A stretch of 64,000 nt of DNA from Flavobacteriales bacterium. GTDB lineage: Bacteria > Bacteroidota > Bacteroidia > Flavobacteriales_F > PHOS-HE28. Positions 16,525 through 24,670 of this stretch are shown here, in pieces (the stretch's first letter is position 1; each line of letters opens with the position of its first letter). The notes beneath the pieces are model-generated. The model was not told the origin of the DNA. It saw only the letters and a program-made list of their open reading frames with translations, and made no database searches. The position numbers and the translations under genes are program-made. The stretch is taken from assembly GCA_026129465.1 (NCBI GenBank), contig JAHCIA010000001.1, forward strand, positions 1,683,964-1,747,963, in the 5' to 3' direction.

Positions 16525-18021
16525 ATGCAGCATTTCAACCTCTGTGTCATCGGTGGCGGACCCGCAGGATACGCGGCCGCCATGCGCGGCCTGGACCTGG
16601 GCCTGAAGGTGATGATGGTGGAGCGCGACCGGGTGGGCGGTACGGGCATCTACAATGGCGCGTTGACCAGCAAGACGCTCTGGGAGATCGCCCAGCGCGT
16701 ATCAAGCACCAACGAATTGATGCGTACCCGGGGCCGGGAACCATTCCGGCTGGGCTGGAATGAGATCCAGAAGACCTTGAATGAGGCCACCTTCGAGCGC
16801 AAGTACCTCCATGCCTGCCACATGCAGCTGCTCGCCGCGCAAGGACGGGCCGAGGGCCTGGGCGAATTCCGGCACGAACGCGGGCTGGCCCATCTCACCG
16901 GCCCGCATACCGTGAGCATCAAGCGCGGCTCGCAGCTCACCGATGTATCCGCGGACCATATCATCGTGGCCACCGGCAGCCGCCCCCGTGTGCTGCCCAA
17001 CATCCCTGCCGACGAGAAGCACATCCTCACCAGCGACGGCATCTTCCAACTGGAAGAGCAGCCCGCGAGCATCGTCATCATCGGCGCCGGTGTCATCGGC
17101 TGCGAGTTCGCCACCATCTTCTCCAACCTGGGTGGCACGCGCGTCCATTTGATCGACCGTGCGGAACGCATCCTGCCTTTCGAGGACGAGGACGTGTCCG
17201 AGCTCATCGCCAAGAACCTCGAGCGCAAGGGTGCCATCATCCACCGCAGCGCCAAGTTGGAACGCATCGCCGTGATGGACGGTGAGGTGGAATACCTCCT
17301 CTCCTATCCCGAAGGCCGCACCGAAACGGTACGCGTGGAAAAAGCCCTGCTCTCCGTTGGGCGCATCCCCAACCTGGAGGGACTCGGCTGGGAGAACACC
17401 GGTGCCGCCCTCGATCCCATGACGGGCATGCCCTTGATCCAGGACAACGCCACCAGCCTGCCCCACCTGCATGTGGTGGGCGACGCCACCGGAAAGAACA
17501 TGCTGGTGAACCTGGGTGAGATGCAGGCCCGCCGCGTGGTGGCCGCCATCGCGGGAGGCACCTCCAGCGAGGTGAAGAACGACAATGTCAGCACCATCAT
17601 GTTCCTCGACCCCGAAGTGGCCGGGGTCGGCCTCAACGAGCAGGAGTGCCGCCAACGGGGCATACCCTATCGCCTGGCGCGGATCGACTACTCCTGCCTG
17701 GCACGCGCTATCGCCATGCGCCGCACCAAGGGCTTCTTCAAACTGCTGGTGACCAATGACGACCAGATGCGTGTGCTGGGCATGCGCGCCGTGGGGGAAC
17801 ACGCCTCCAGCGCCATCCAAGCGGTGGCACTGATGATGCGTCTGGGCACACCCATCGAGGAACTCGCCTGCCTGGTACATCCGCACCCGAGCATCACTGA
17901 AGGCGTGCAGGAATGTGCCCGCATGCTCCTCGGCCGGTCCATCTTCAAGCCACAGGTCTTCGGCGACCGCATGCGCTGCTATGCCTGGTCGCCCGCCGTG
18001 GAAGGACTGGTGGCCGCGTGA
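16525..18021 (+). CDS. FAD/NAD(P)-dependent oxidoreductase of the disulfide-reductase family lacking redox cysteines
   Basis: 498 residues. N-terminal FAD site GGGPAGYAAA (from residue 10), second dinucleotide site IVIIGAGVIGCEFA, FAD-binding VVGDATGKNMLVNLG, and the C-terminal dimerisation domain with the base-proton HPHPSITEGVQE motif: the full plan of dihydrolipoyl dehydrogenase and soluble transhydrogenase enzymes. The motif that should read GGTCxxxGCxPSK instead reads GGTGIYNGALTSK, so both redox-active Cys are replaced (Gly41 and Ala46). It therefore cannot use the usual dithiol mechanism; a transhydrogenase, diaphorase or quinone-reductase activity is possible. The start at 16525 matches the conserved N-terminus; an upstream in-frame ATG at 16441 would add 28 poorly conserved-looking residues. 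Confidence 0.85.
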   Translation: MQHFNLCVIGGGPAGYAAAMRGLDLGLKVMMVERDRVGGTGIYNGALTSKTLWEIAQRVSSTNELMRTRGREPFRLGWNEIQKTLNEATFERKYLHACHMQLLAAQGRAEGLGEFRHERGLAHLTGPHTVSIKRGSQLTDVSADHIIVATGSRPRVLPNIPADEKHILTSDGIFQLEEQPASIVIIGAGVIGCEFATIFSNLGGTRVHLIDRAERILPFEDEDVSELIAKNLERKGAIIHRSAKLERIAVMDGEVEYLLSYPEGRTETVRVEKALLSVGRIPNLEGLGWENTGAALDPMTGMPLIQDNATSLPHLHVVGDATGKNMLVNLGEMQARRVVAAIAGGTSSEVKNDNVSTIMFLDPEVAGVGLNEQECRQRGIPYRLARIDYSCLARAIAMRRTKGFFKLLVTNDDQMRVLGMRAVGEHASSAIQAVALMMRLGTPIEELACLVHPHPSITEGVQECARMLLGRSIFKPQVFGDRMRCYAWSPAVEGLVAA

Positions 18022-18024
18022 TGG

Positions 18025-19149
18025 CTACGGTGGCCCCGGATCGCTGAAGCGATCGTCCGTCAAGAAATCCTGGTCCGTGAGCGTGTGCAGGAAGGCGATC
18101 AACTGGGCTTTTTTCTCAGGCGTGAGGGACAACCCGCCCTGTGTGTACTTCATGTTCGGGTCAATGGTGGTGCTGGGGTGGCCACCGCTGTTGTAGTGGT
18201 CGATCACCTGCTGCAGCGTCTCAAAGCGTCCATCGTGCATGTAAGGTGCCGTCAAGGCCACATTGCGCAGGCTGGGGGTCTTGAACTTGCCATTGTCCTG
18301 CGGCAGACCGGTGACACCACCGAGCCCCAGATCCGCCCAAGCGCCTTCGGGATCCAGGCCGTTGTTGCGCAGGATGCCATCGGTGAAGCGTCCACCGCCA
18401 TGCGGGTGGCAATGGAAACAATCCGCGCCCCACTGCCCACCCAACCCCAGGGCCGGATCACCGCCCTCCAGAAGCGTGAGCTGGAAACCGAGCTGCTCCT
18501 CGATGGTGAGCAACTCCTCGCCGCGCATGAATCGGTCGAACTTGGAGTTGCCGCTGATCATGGTGCGCAGGAACTGGGCGATGGCCTTGCTCACCAGCAC
18601 CGAGTCGATGGTGGTGGTGCCGAAGGCTTTGCTGAAAAGGTCCCGGTAGGCGGCATCGTCCTGCAACTTGGCCACGGTGGCGGGCCAGCTCTGGTGCATC
18701 TCGATCGGATCGGGCACCGGGAAGAAGATCTGCTGCTCCAAGGTGAGCGCACGGCCATCCCAGAAGAAGCGGTTCTCCCAGCCCAGATTCTGCAGGGCCA
18801 TGCTGTTGCGTGTGCCCTGCAGGCCCTGTATGCCAGTGCTGAAGCGATCGCTGTCCGTAAAGGCGATGGACTGCGCATGGCAGCTGGCACAACTCATGGT
18901 GTTGTCGCCGGAGAGGCGGTTCTCATGGAACAGGTGCCGCCCCAGCTTCACGCCCTCCACCGTCAACGGATTGTCCGGCGGGATGGGCATGGGCGGGAAG
19001 TTCGCCGGTATCTGCAGCGTATACGGCGTGGGCTGGTGTCCGCCCGGTCCCGGGGGGGCGGGATCGTCCGGATCGGGTCGGCGGCAGGACGTTTGGGCCA
19101 GCACCAGGATTCCCAGGCCAAGCAGGGCGATGTTCCGCAGCTTCATCAT
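18025..19149 (-). CDS. Di-haem cytochrome c peroxidase (MauG/MbnH-like) lipoprotein
   Basis: 374 residues with an N-terminal lipoprotein-like signal (MMKLRNIALLGLGILVLAQTSC, cleavage at TSC). Two c-type haem motifs are visible: Cys87-Ala-Ser-Cys90-His91 and Cys244-Phe-His-Cys247-His248, with the segments GTRNSMALQNLGWENRFFWDGRA and FKTPSLRNVALTAPYMHDGR that are diagnostic of the CCP/MauG family. The enzymes act in the periplasm, either on peroxide or to oxidise a protein partner. The linker after the lipid Cys is Pro-rich (DPDDPAPPGPGG). Its start overlaps the stop of the upstream paralogue by 4 nt, and the MbnP-like gene begins the unit, so the likely substrate is that protein. Confidence 0.9.
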   Translation of the reverse strand: MMKLRNIALLGLGILVLAQTSCRRPDPDDPAPPGPGGHQPTPYTLQIPANFPPMPIPPDNPLTVEGVKLGRHLFHENRLSGDNTMSCASCHAQSIAFTDSDRFSTGIQGLQGTRNSMALQNLGWENRFFWDGRALTLEQQIFFPVPDPIEMHQSWPATVAKLQDDAAYRDLFSKAFGTTTIDSVLVSKAIAQFLRTMISGNSKFDRFMRGEELLTIEEQLGFQLTLLEGGDPALGLGGQWGADCFHCHPHGGGRFTDGILRNNGLDPEGAWADLGLGGVTGLPQDNGKFKTPSLRNVALTAPYMHDGRFETLQQVIDHYNSGGHPSTTIDPNMKYTQGGLSLTPEKKAQLIAFLHTLTDQDFLTDDRFSDPGPP

Positions 19150-20156
19150 GGTACCTGGTCGATATCGCGTTCGTCGGTCAAGGCGTGCAGGAAGTTGATC
19201 AGGTCGGTCCTGTCCTTCGCGGTCAGGTTGAGACTGTGCATGAGATGGCTCAGATTCGGGTGGGCCTCGCCGCCTGAAACATAGTGGCTGATGACCTCAT
19301 TCAACGTGGCCATGGATCCGTCGTGCATGTAAGGTGCGGTCAGGGCCACGTTGCGCAGCGAAGGGGTCTTGAACTTCCCCTCATCGGCGGCATCCAGCGT
19401 GATGCGCGCACGGCCGGGATCGGCGTAGACCTGGTACAGGCCGATGTTATGGAAGTCATGGTCGCTGAGGTCGAAGTCCGAATGGCATTCACGGCAGCCG
19501 GTGGAGGGGCTGTTGAAGAGCAGCCAACCGCGCGCCTCCGAAGGCGTAAGTGCTTCTGACTCGCCTTGCATGTAACGGTCCCAGCGAGACCAGCCACTGA
19601 TCAGCGTCCTCTGGTAGTTGGCCAGTGCCCGGGTGATCACCCAGCCATTCATCGGCTTGCCATAGGCCACCTGGCTCAGCCTGGCATAGGGCTCCACATC
19701 GCGCAGCAGGGCCGCGGCCGCATGGATGTCGTGGTCCATCTCCTTCGGGTCATGGATCGGTGCTATGGCCTGCTGCTCCAGGGTGGGCACGCCGCCATCG
19801 CGGAAGAAGCTCGAGTGATAGCCCACATTGGCCAGGCCTGGAGAGTTGCGCTCACCCAGGCGCCCTTCGATGCCCGTGCTCACCGCCGTCACATCGCTGA
19901 AGGCCTTCTCTGGCAAGTGGCAACTCGCGCAACTGATGGTGCCATCGCGCGACAAGCGGGGATCGAAGAAGAGCGCCTTGCCCAGCTGCACGGAGGCCGT
20001 CGTCAGCGGATTGTCCGGGGGCGTTCCAGGCCACGGAAAGCCCACCGGCAACTGGAGCGCGAAAGGCGTGTCGCCATCCTGCGGCATGGTATCCAGGTCG
20101 CGGCGGCAGGACACCAACAGCAGTGCGAGCAAGGCGATGTACGCGGACGTCCTCAT
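19146..20156 (-). CDS. Di-haem cytochrome c peroxidase (MauG/MbnH-like) lipoprotein, second copy
   Basis: 336 residues. Start at 20156 gives a lipoprotein signal (MRTSAYIALLALLLVSC). Haem-binding motifs are Cys76-Ala-Ser-Cys79-His80 and Cys221-Arg-Glu-Cys224-His225; the family segments GERNSPGLANVGYHSSFFRDGG and FKTPSLRNVALTAPYMHDGS are intact. It is a clear paralogue of the next gene (shared SCASCH, KTPSLRNVALTAPYMHDG and LINFLHALTD/LIAFLHTLTD segments) but about 40 residues shorter. It overlaps the MbnP-like gene by 4 nt (ATGA) at one end and the second peroxidase by 4 nt at the other, so all three are translated from one message. Role as an MbnH-type protein oxidase is inferred from context. 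Confidence 0.9.
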   Translation of the reverse strand: MRTSAYIALLALLLVSCRRDLDTMPQDGDTPFALQLPVGFPWPGTPPDNPLTTASVQLGKALFFDPRLSRDGTISCASCHLPEKAFSDVTAVSTGIEGRLGERNSPGLANVGYHSSFFRDGGVPTLEQQAIAPIHDPKEMDHDIHAAAALLRDVEPYARLSQVAYGKPMNGWVITRALANYQRTLISGWSRWDRYMQGESEALTPSEARGWLLFNSPSTGCRECHSDFDLSDHDFHNIGLYQVYADPGRARITLDAADEGKFKTPSLRNVALTAPYMHDGSMATLNEVISHYVSGGEAHPNLSHLMHSLNLTAKDRTDLINFLHALTDERDIDQVP

Positions 20157-20938
20157 TCCACCGAAAAGCTGGCCACCACGTTGTTCACCAGTTTCCATTG
20201 CAGCGGCAGGTTGTTGCCGTGCGCGCTGTTCTCTGTGGCCAGATCGATGCTGTACTGGTCCGTGTGGAGGAATCCTTCGACCGCCACGCCCACCACCAAT
20301 TCTGTCACCTGCCCGGGTTCCACCACGATCCCAGCACCAGGCTGCAACTCGAACTCGACGTAGCTGGGTTCCATGCCCGGGTGGATGGAATAGGAGGCGA
20401 TCAATGGTCCGGTGCCTTGTGGATCGGTGTCGTAGCGGCCCTCGAACATCACATAGCGATAGCCTGTGGCCCAGGTCCAGTAGGTGCCGTTGCTCACGCT
20501 CAGCGGGTGGCCCGGACCATAGTTGGCCGGATCGGCATAGTTCAACTCCTCCGGCACACCGAGGCCCGCCCGAAGTTTCGCCCAAGTGCCCGTTGCCACT
20601 GTCCACTCCAGGCTAACCGGCCCGTTGTCGAAAACGAAAAGGTCCACATCCTTCACCGCCAGGGTGTCGTCACCGGCGATCAGCCGCACATCGCCGAAGT
20701 ACATCTTCAGCAGTTCCACCGTCACGCGATAGTCATTGTGGTCGCGGTACTCGGTGAACCGCTGGAAGGGCTGCCCATCCCAGGTGGCTACGAGCGTGAT
20801 GCGCAACGTGCCTTGGTCCAAGACCGTGGTGTCAACGGGAGGTGCCACCGGTGGCATCGGTGGTACGGGCGGATCCACCCGACAACCGGCCAAAGCCAGG
20901 GCCACCCCGGCAGCGATGATGTATCGGCTGATGCGCAT
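20153..20938 (-). CDS. MbnP-like copper-associated lipoprotein
   Basis: 261 residues. The start at 20938 gives MRISRYIIAAGVALALAGC with lipobox LAGC; an upstream in-frame ATG at 20953 is possible. After a Pro-rich linker the mature domain begins with LRITLVATWDGQPF and contains KMYFGDVRLIAGDDT, DVDLFVFDNG, the Trp-rich core SNGTYWTWATGYRYVMFEGRY and a long C-terminal beta region (VEFELQPG, TELVVGVAVEGFL). This layout fits MbnP-type proteins, in which a Trp is converted to kynurenine by the di-haem partner MbnH and copper is bound. Two such di-haem genes follow in the same operon. A perfect -7 box lies upstream. Family call moderately firm, function inferred. Confidence 0.8.
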   Translation of the reverse strand: MRISRYIIAAGVALALAGCRVDPPVPPMPPVAPPVDTTVLDQGTLRITLVATWDGQPFQRFTEYRDHNDYRVTVELLKMYFGDVRLIAGDDTLAVKDVDLFVFDNGPVSLEWTVATGTWAKLRAGLGVPEELNYADPANYGPGHPLSVSNGTYWTWATGYRYVMFEGRYDTDPQGTGPLIASYSIHPGMEPSYVEFELQPGAGIVVEPGQVTELVVGVAVEGFLHTDQYSIDLATENSAHGNNLPLQWKLVNNVVASFSVE

Positions 20939-21022
20939 CGATCCCATTCCCATGCAAGACGCCCCATCCCTGCCCGAAGTTCGATCGGCAGGAAGAAAAC
21001 CGGCGCCCCAAGAGCACATGAT

Positions 21023-21030
21023 CAAAGGTA
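21023..21030 (-). promoter_or_regulatory. -7 box of the MbnP/di-haem operon
   Basis: TACCTTTG on the minus strand is a perfect match to TAnnTTTG, 84 nt upstream of the MbnP-like start at 20938 (leader about 75-80 nt). Confidence 0.55.
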
Positions 21031-21075
21031 CGGCGCCATCGACCGGGGGAAGGGTGACACGCATCACGCCAGGGC

Positions 21076-21083
21076 TATCTTCC
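21076..21083 (+). promoter_or_regulatory. Putative -7 box, 5 nt before the AddA-like start
   Basis: TATCTTCC ends 5 nt before the ATG at 21089, predicting a leaderless or nearly leaderless message for the helicase gene. Confidence 0.5.
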
Positions 21084-21088
21084 CCGCG

Positions 21089-24000
21089 ATGTTCACCCTC
21101 CTGCACAGCGGTGCCGGCGCCGGGAAGACCCACGCGCTGGTGAAACATTACCTGAGGCATTGCCTTTCGGGCGATGACCCAGCCGCCTATCGCCATGTGC
21201 TGGCCCTCACCTTCACCAACAAGGCCGCGGCGGAAATGCGCGCGCGCGTGCTGCGCTACCTCAAGGCCCTGGCGGCGCAGGACACCGGCAACAAGCAACT
21301 GGAGGATGTGATGACCAGCCTGACCCACGCCGCGAAGTGCGATGCGGTCACGTTGGCCCGGCGAGCGGAAGCGACCCTGGGCCACATGCTTCACCATTGG
21401 GGAGATGTGTCCATCAGCACCATCGACGCCTTCACGCGCCGGGTGGTGAAGCCCTTCGCGCGCGACCTGCGGCTGGACCACGACCTGCGCATGACCACCG
21501 AAACGGACCACTACCTCGGCCACGCCGTGGAGCAATTGGTCGCGCAGGCGGGCGTGGAACCCAACCTAACGGGCCTGCTCTCGGACGCCTGCCTGCAGTT
21601 GCTCGACGATGAAAAGGGCTGGGACCCAGAACCGCCCTTGCGCGAACTGGGCAAGCAACTCTTTCGCGAGGATGCCATCCGGCCCCTGGCGGAACTCGGC
21701 GCCATGGACGCCGAGGCGGTACAACGGCTGGCGCGGCGGTTGCGCGAACAGGTGGCGGGCTTTCGCAAGCAGGTGCAGGCAGTGGGCCGCGAGGCCTTGG
21801 AGCTTCTCCAGAAAGCCGGTGTCACGGCCGAGGACATGGCCCACGGCACGAATGGTATCCATGGCTGGTTCCGCAAACTCAACCTGCTCGATGTCAAGTG
21901 GGACGAACCGGGCAGGAACACCTTGAAGCCGTTGGAGACCGGCGTGTGGCACAGCGCCAAGGCCCAGCCTGCAGCGAAGCGTGCGTTGGAGACACTGTCG
22001 GGCGACCTGACGGAACTCTTCCACCGCGCGTTGGAACTTCGCGATGCAGGGTATCGAACGTTCCTCCTGCGCGATGCGGTGGCCCGGGAACTCGTCACCG
22101 CCTATGCGCTATGCGCTCTGGGAGAGCAACTGGAGAAGGCCAAACTCGAGGAGGGTGTCACCTTTTTCAGCGACCTCACACGCAAAGTGGCCGAGGTGGT
22201 GCGGGGTGAGCCGGCGCCCTTCATCCACGAACGCCTCGGCGCGCGATACAGGCACTACCTCATCGATGAGTTCCAGGACACCTCACTGCTGCAGTGGGGT
22301 TCCTTGCTGCCCTTGATCCATGAAGCGCTCTCCACCGGCGGCAGCGCATTGCTGGTGGGCGATGCCAAGCAGGCGATCTACCGCTGGCGCAACGGCGAAG
22401 TGCGGCTCTTCCGCGACCTGCCCCGCGTCTTCGGACGCGACCCCGCGGACGAGGCCGAGGCCGAGCGCGAAGCGACCCTGAAGCGGTACTACCAGCCGAC
22501 CCCACCACTGGACCACAACTACCGCTCGGCCTCCACCATAGTGCACTTCAACAACACGCTTTTCGCCCGGCTGCAGGAGGGTCTTCCTGAAGAGTTGCGC
22601 GCCATCTATGCGGACCATGGGCAGCGTGTGGTACAGCAACGGGAAGGCTACGTGCGCCTGGAGCGCCTGCCAGCCGACGCGACCGGCGATGGAAGGGAAA
22701 GGGCCATGCTGGACCACATGTTGCGCCAGGTACAGATGGCGCTGGATGATGGCTTCGCGCCGGGTGACATCGCCGTGCTGGTCCGCACCGGATCGCAGGG
22801 AAGATCCGTCGCCAAACATATGGTGGCGCAAGGCCACGCTGTCATTTCACCGGATGGGCTCCGGCTCGGCGGCGACCCGGTCATCAACCTGATCATCGAT
22901 CTGCTCCGCTTCCTCCATGCCGGGGAACAGGCCCTGGCCGCACGAGTGATCCAAGGCCAGGCGAGACTGCTGGCCGCCAGCGACGACCTGTTCGTGGAAC
23001 CCTTCGCTGGCGATGCCGGACAGAAAGACCCGGCCGCTCGGCTCCGACGTTGGCTGATCTCCCATGGATCGCCGCGCCTCCGCACCACACTCACCGCACT
23101 CATCGCGCAACTGGCCCGTGCGCATGGCATCAGCCCGGCCACCGATGCGCAAATGCTCACCCTGCTCGATGAAGCGCACCAATACGCCACGCGACATGGA
23201 CAGGACATCGGCGGTTTCCTGGACCATTGGGAACGTGCCGGTGGGCAGCGCTCCGTCGCGGTTCCCGCGCATGGCCGCGCTGTGCAGGTGATGACCGTGC
23301 ACAAGTCCAAAGGGTTGGAATTCCCGGTGGTGATCTTGGCGGACAGCACAATGGGTTCCTCGCCAAGACAAGCGGAGCGGCTCTGGGTGCGGCCCGGCGT
23401 ATCAATACCGGAATTGCCTGTGGCGCTGGTGCGCGACACAAAGCCGTTATCGGAAGCGGGGCTGCCTGAGATCGAGGAGGAACATGCCATGCGCGGACTG
23501 GATGCCCTCAACCTGCTCTATGTGGCCTGTACGCGCGCGGTGCAACGGCTGCACCTGCTGGTGCCGGAGCGTGGCGCCGACGTCCTGAACAAGGGCGTGC
23601 TCGCCCACATGGATGAACATGGCCGGGATGGCGTGCTGGAGATCGGGCAGCGAATGCCGCCATGGGAGGAAGATGATGGTACCCAGGCGGACATGCTGCA
23701 GGATGCGGGCGGCCTGGACGGCATGCCCTCCCTGGCGATCCGCTTTGAAGCACCGGAGGAATGGGACCCGCAAGATCCCCTGGCCGCCGACGCCCAACGC
23801 CGGCATGGCGAAGTGGTGCACGCCATCCTCGCGCGCATCATCACCGCCGATGATGTGGAAGCCGCTCTGGCGCAGGCCGTAGGGCGCGGTGAACTGGCCC
23901 CGTCGGAACCCGACGCACTGGCCAGCCAGCTAAAGGAAATACTCGCCGCTCCGGCCATGCTCAACTGGTTCGGGGCCGGGTTGCAGGTGCGCAACGAGGC

Positions 24001-24220
24001 CACGCTCATCACTGCCGAGGGCAAAGCCCTGCGGCCCGATCGGGTGGTGCGGGAAGGCGATCGCTTGCGCGTGCTGGACATCAAGACGGGACGGCGCAGC
24101 GACAGGCACCACGAGCAGGTGCGCGAATACATGCGGCACCTCGGCGCCATGGGGCATGCCGGCGTGGAAGGTGCGCTGCTCTATATCACCGAAAGAGAAC
24201 TCGTTCCCGTTTCGCCATGA
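21089..24220 (+). CDS. UvrD/RecB-like helicase-nuclease, AddA-like
   Basis: 1043 residues. Predicted large subunit of an AddAB/RecBCD-type double-strand-break resection enzyme. Superfamily 1 helicase motifs in order: Walker A SGAGAGKTHA at residues 7-16, motif Ia ALTFTNKAAAEMRARV, motif II YLIDEFQDTS, motif III LLVGDAKQAIYRWRNGE, motif V VMTVHKSKGLEFPVVIL, motif VI NLLYVACTRAV. The C-terminus has a RecB-type nuclease core: HAILAR, then LRPDRVV and VLDIKTGR (the D-x-K catalytic pattern). The start at 21089 fits the conserved MFTLLHSGAGAGKT and sits 5 nt after a -7-like box. It overlaps the GNAT gene by 4 nt. The AddB-like partner lies 5.3 kb downstream on the same strand, beyond two PKD genes. 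Confidence 0.9.
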   Translation: MFTLLHSGAGAGKTHALVKHYLRHCLSGDDPAAYRHVLALTFTNKAAAEMRARVLRYLKALAAQDTGNKQLEDVMTSLTHAAKCDAVTLARRAEATLGHMLHHWGDVSISTIDAFTRRVVKPFARDLRLDHDLRMTTETDHYLGHAVEQLVAQAGVEPNLTGLLSDACLQLLDDEKGWDPEPPLRELGKQLFREDAIRPLAELGAMDAEAVQRLARRLREQVAGFRKQVQAVGREALELLQKAGVTAEDMAHGTNGIHGWFRKLNLLDVKWDEPGRNTLKPLETGVWHSAKAQPAAKRALETLSGDLTELFHRALELRDAGYRTFLLRDAVARELVTAYALCALGEQLEKAKLEEGVTFFSDLTRKVAEVVRGEPAPFIHERLGARYRHYLIDEFQDTSLLQWGSLLPLIHEALSTGGSALLVGDAKQAIYRWRNGEVRLFRDLPRVFGRDPADEAEAEREATLKRYYQPTPPLDHNYRSASTIVHFNNTLFARLQEGLPEELRAIYADHGQRVVQQREGYVRLERLPADATGDGRERAMLDHMLRQVQMALDDGFAPGDIAVLVRTGSQGRSVAKHMVAQGHAVISPDGLRLGGDPVINLIIDLLRFLHAGEQALAARVIQGQARLLAASDDLFVEPFAGDAGQKDPAARLRRWLISHGSPRLRTTLTALIAQLARAHGISPATDAQMLTLLDEAHQYATRHGQDIGGFLDHWERAGGQRSVAVPAHGRAVQVMTVHKSKGLEFPVVILADSTMGSSPRQAERLWVRPGVSIPELPVALVRDTKPLSEAGLPEIEEEHAMRGLDALNLLYVACTRAVQRLHLLVPERGADVLNKGVLAHMDEHGRDGVLEIGQRMPPWEEDDGTQADMLQDAGGLDGMPSLAIRFEAPEEWDPQDPLAADAQRRHGEVVHAILARIITADDVEAALAQAVGRGELAPSEPDALASQLKEILAAPAMLNWFGAGLQVRNEATLITAEGKALRPDRVVREGDRLRVLDIKTGRRSDRHHEQVREYMRHLGAMGHAGVEGALLYITERELVPVSP

Positions 24221-24666
24221 GCATCCATTGGTCCCTCGGCGATATCGAAAGTCTTGGCGTGCATGGCCTGCACGAAGTGCTTCGCTTGCGCACGGACGTG
24301 TTCGTGGTGGAGCAACGTTGCGCCTACGCCGAAGTGGATGGACGCGATCCCGAAGCCCTGCATCTGCTCGGCCGCGATGATATCGGCGGGCTGGTGGCCT
24401 ATGCCCGCATCCTGCCGCCCGACGGGAACGGTCATCCGCACATCGGACGTGTGGTGGTGCGCGCCGATGCGCGTGGACATGGACTGGCACGTGAGCTCAT
24501 GCTACGTTCCATCGAAGCCGTGCGCGAACGCTTCGGACAGGTGCCCATCGCGGTCTCCGCCCAGACCTATCTCGAAGCGTTCTATGCCGGGCTGGGCTTC
24601 GAAAGACAAGGACAGGACTACGACTGGGACGGCATAGCACACGTGGACATGCTGCTGCCCGCGTGA
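24217..24666 (+). CDS. GNAT family N-acetyltransferase, ElaA-like
   Basis: 149 residues. The N-terminal LHEVLRLRTDVFVVEQRCAYAEVDGRD is the ElaA-type signature, and the acetyl-CoA-binding core is IGRVVVRADARGHGLARELM (the R/Q-x-x-G-x-G/A loop). The protein closes with EAFYAGLGFERQGQDYDWDGIAHVDM. The substrate of ElaA proteins is not established. Its start overlaps the AddA-like stop by 4 nt (ATGA), so it is translationally coupled. It is convergent with the PKD gene, with only 4 nt between stops. Confidence 0.88.
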   Translation: MSIHWSLGDIESLGVHGLHEVLRLRTDVFVVEQRCAYAEVDGRDPEALHLLGRDDIGGLVAYARILPPDGNGHPHIGRVVVRADARGHGLARELMLRSIEAVRERFGQVPIAVSAQTYLEAFYAGLGFERQGQDYDWDGIAHVDMLLPA

Positions 24667-24670
24667 GGGA

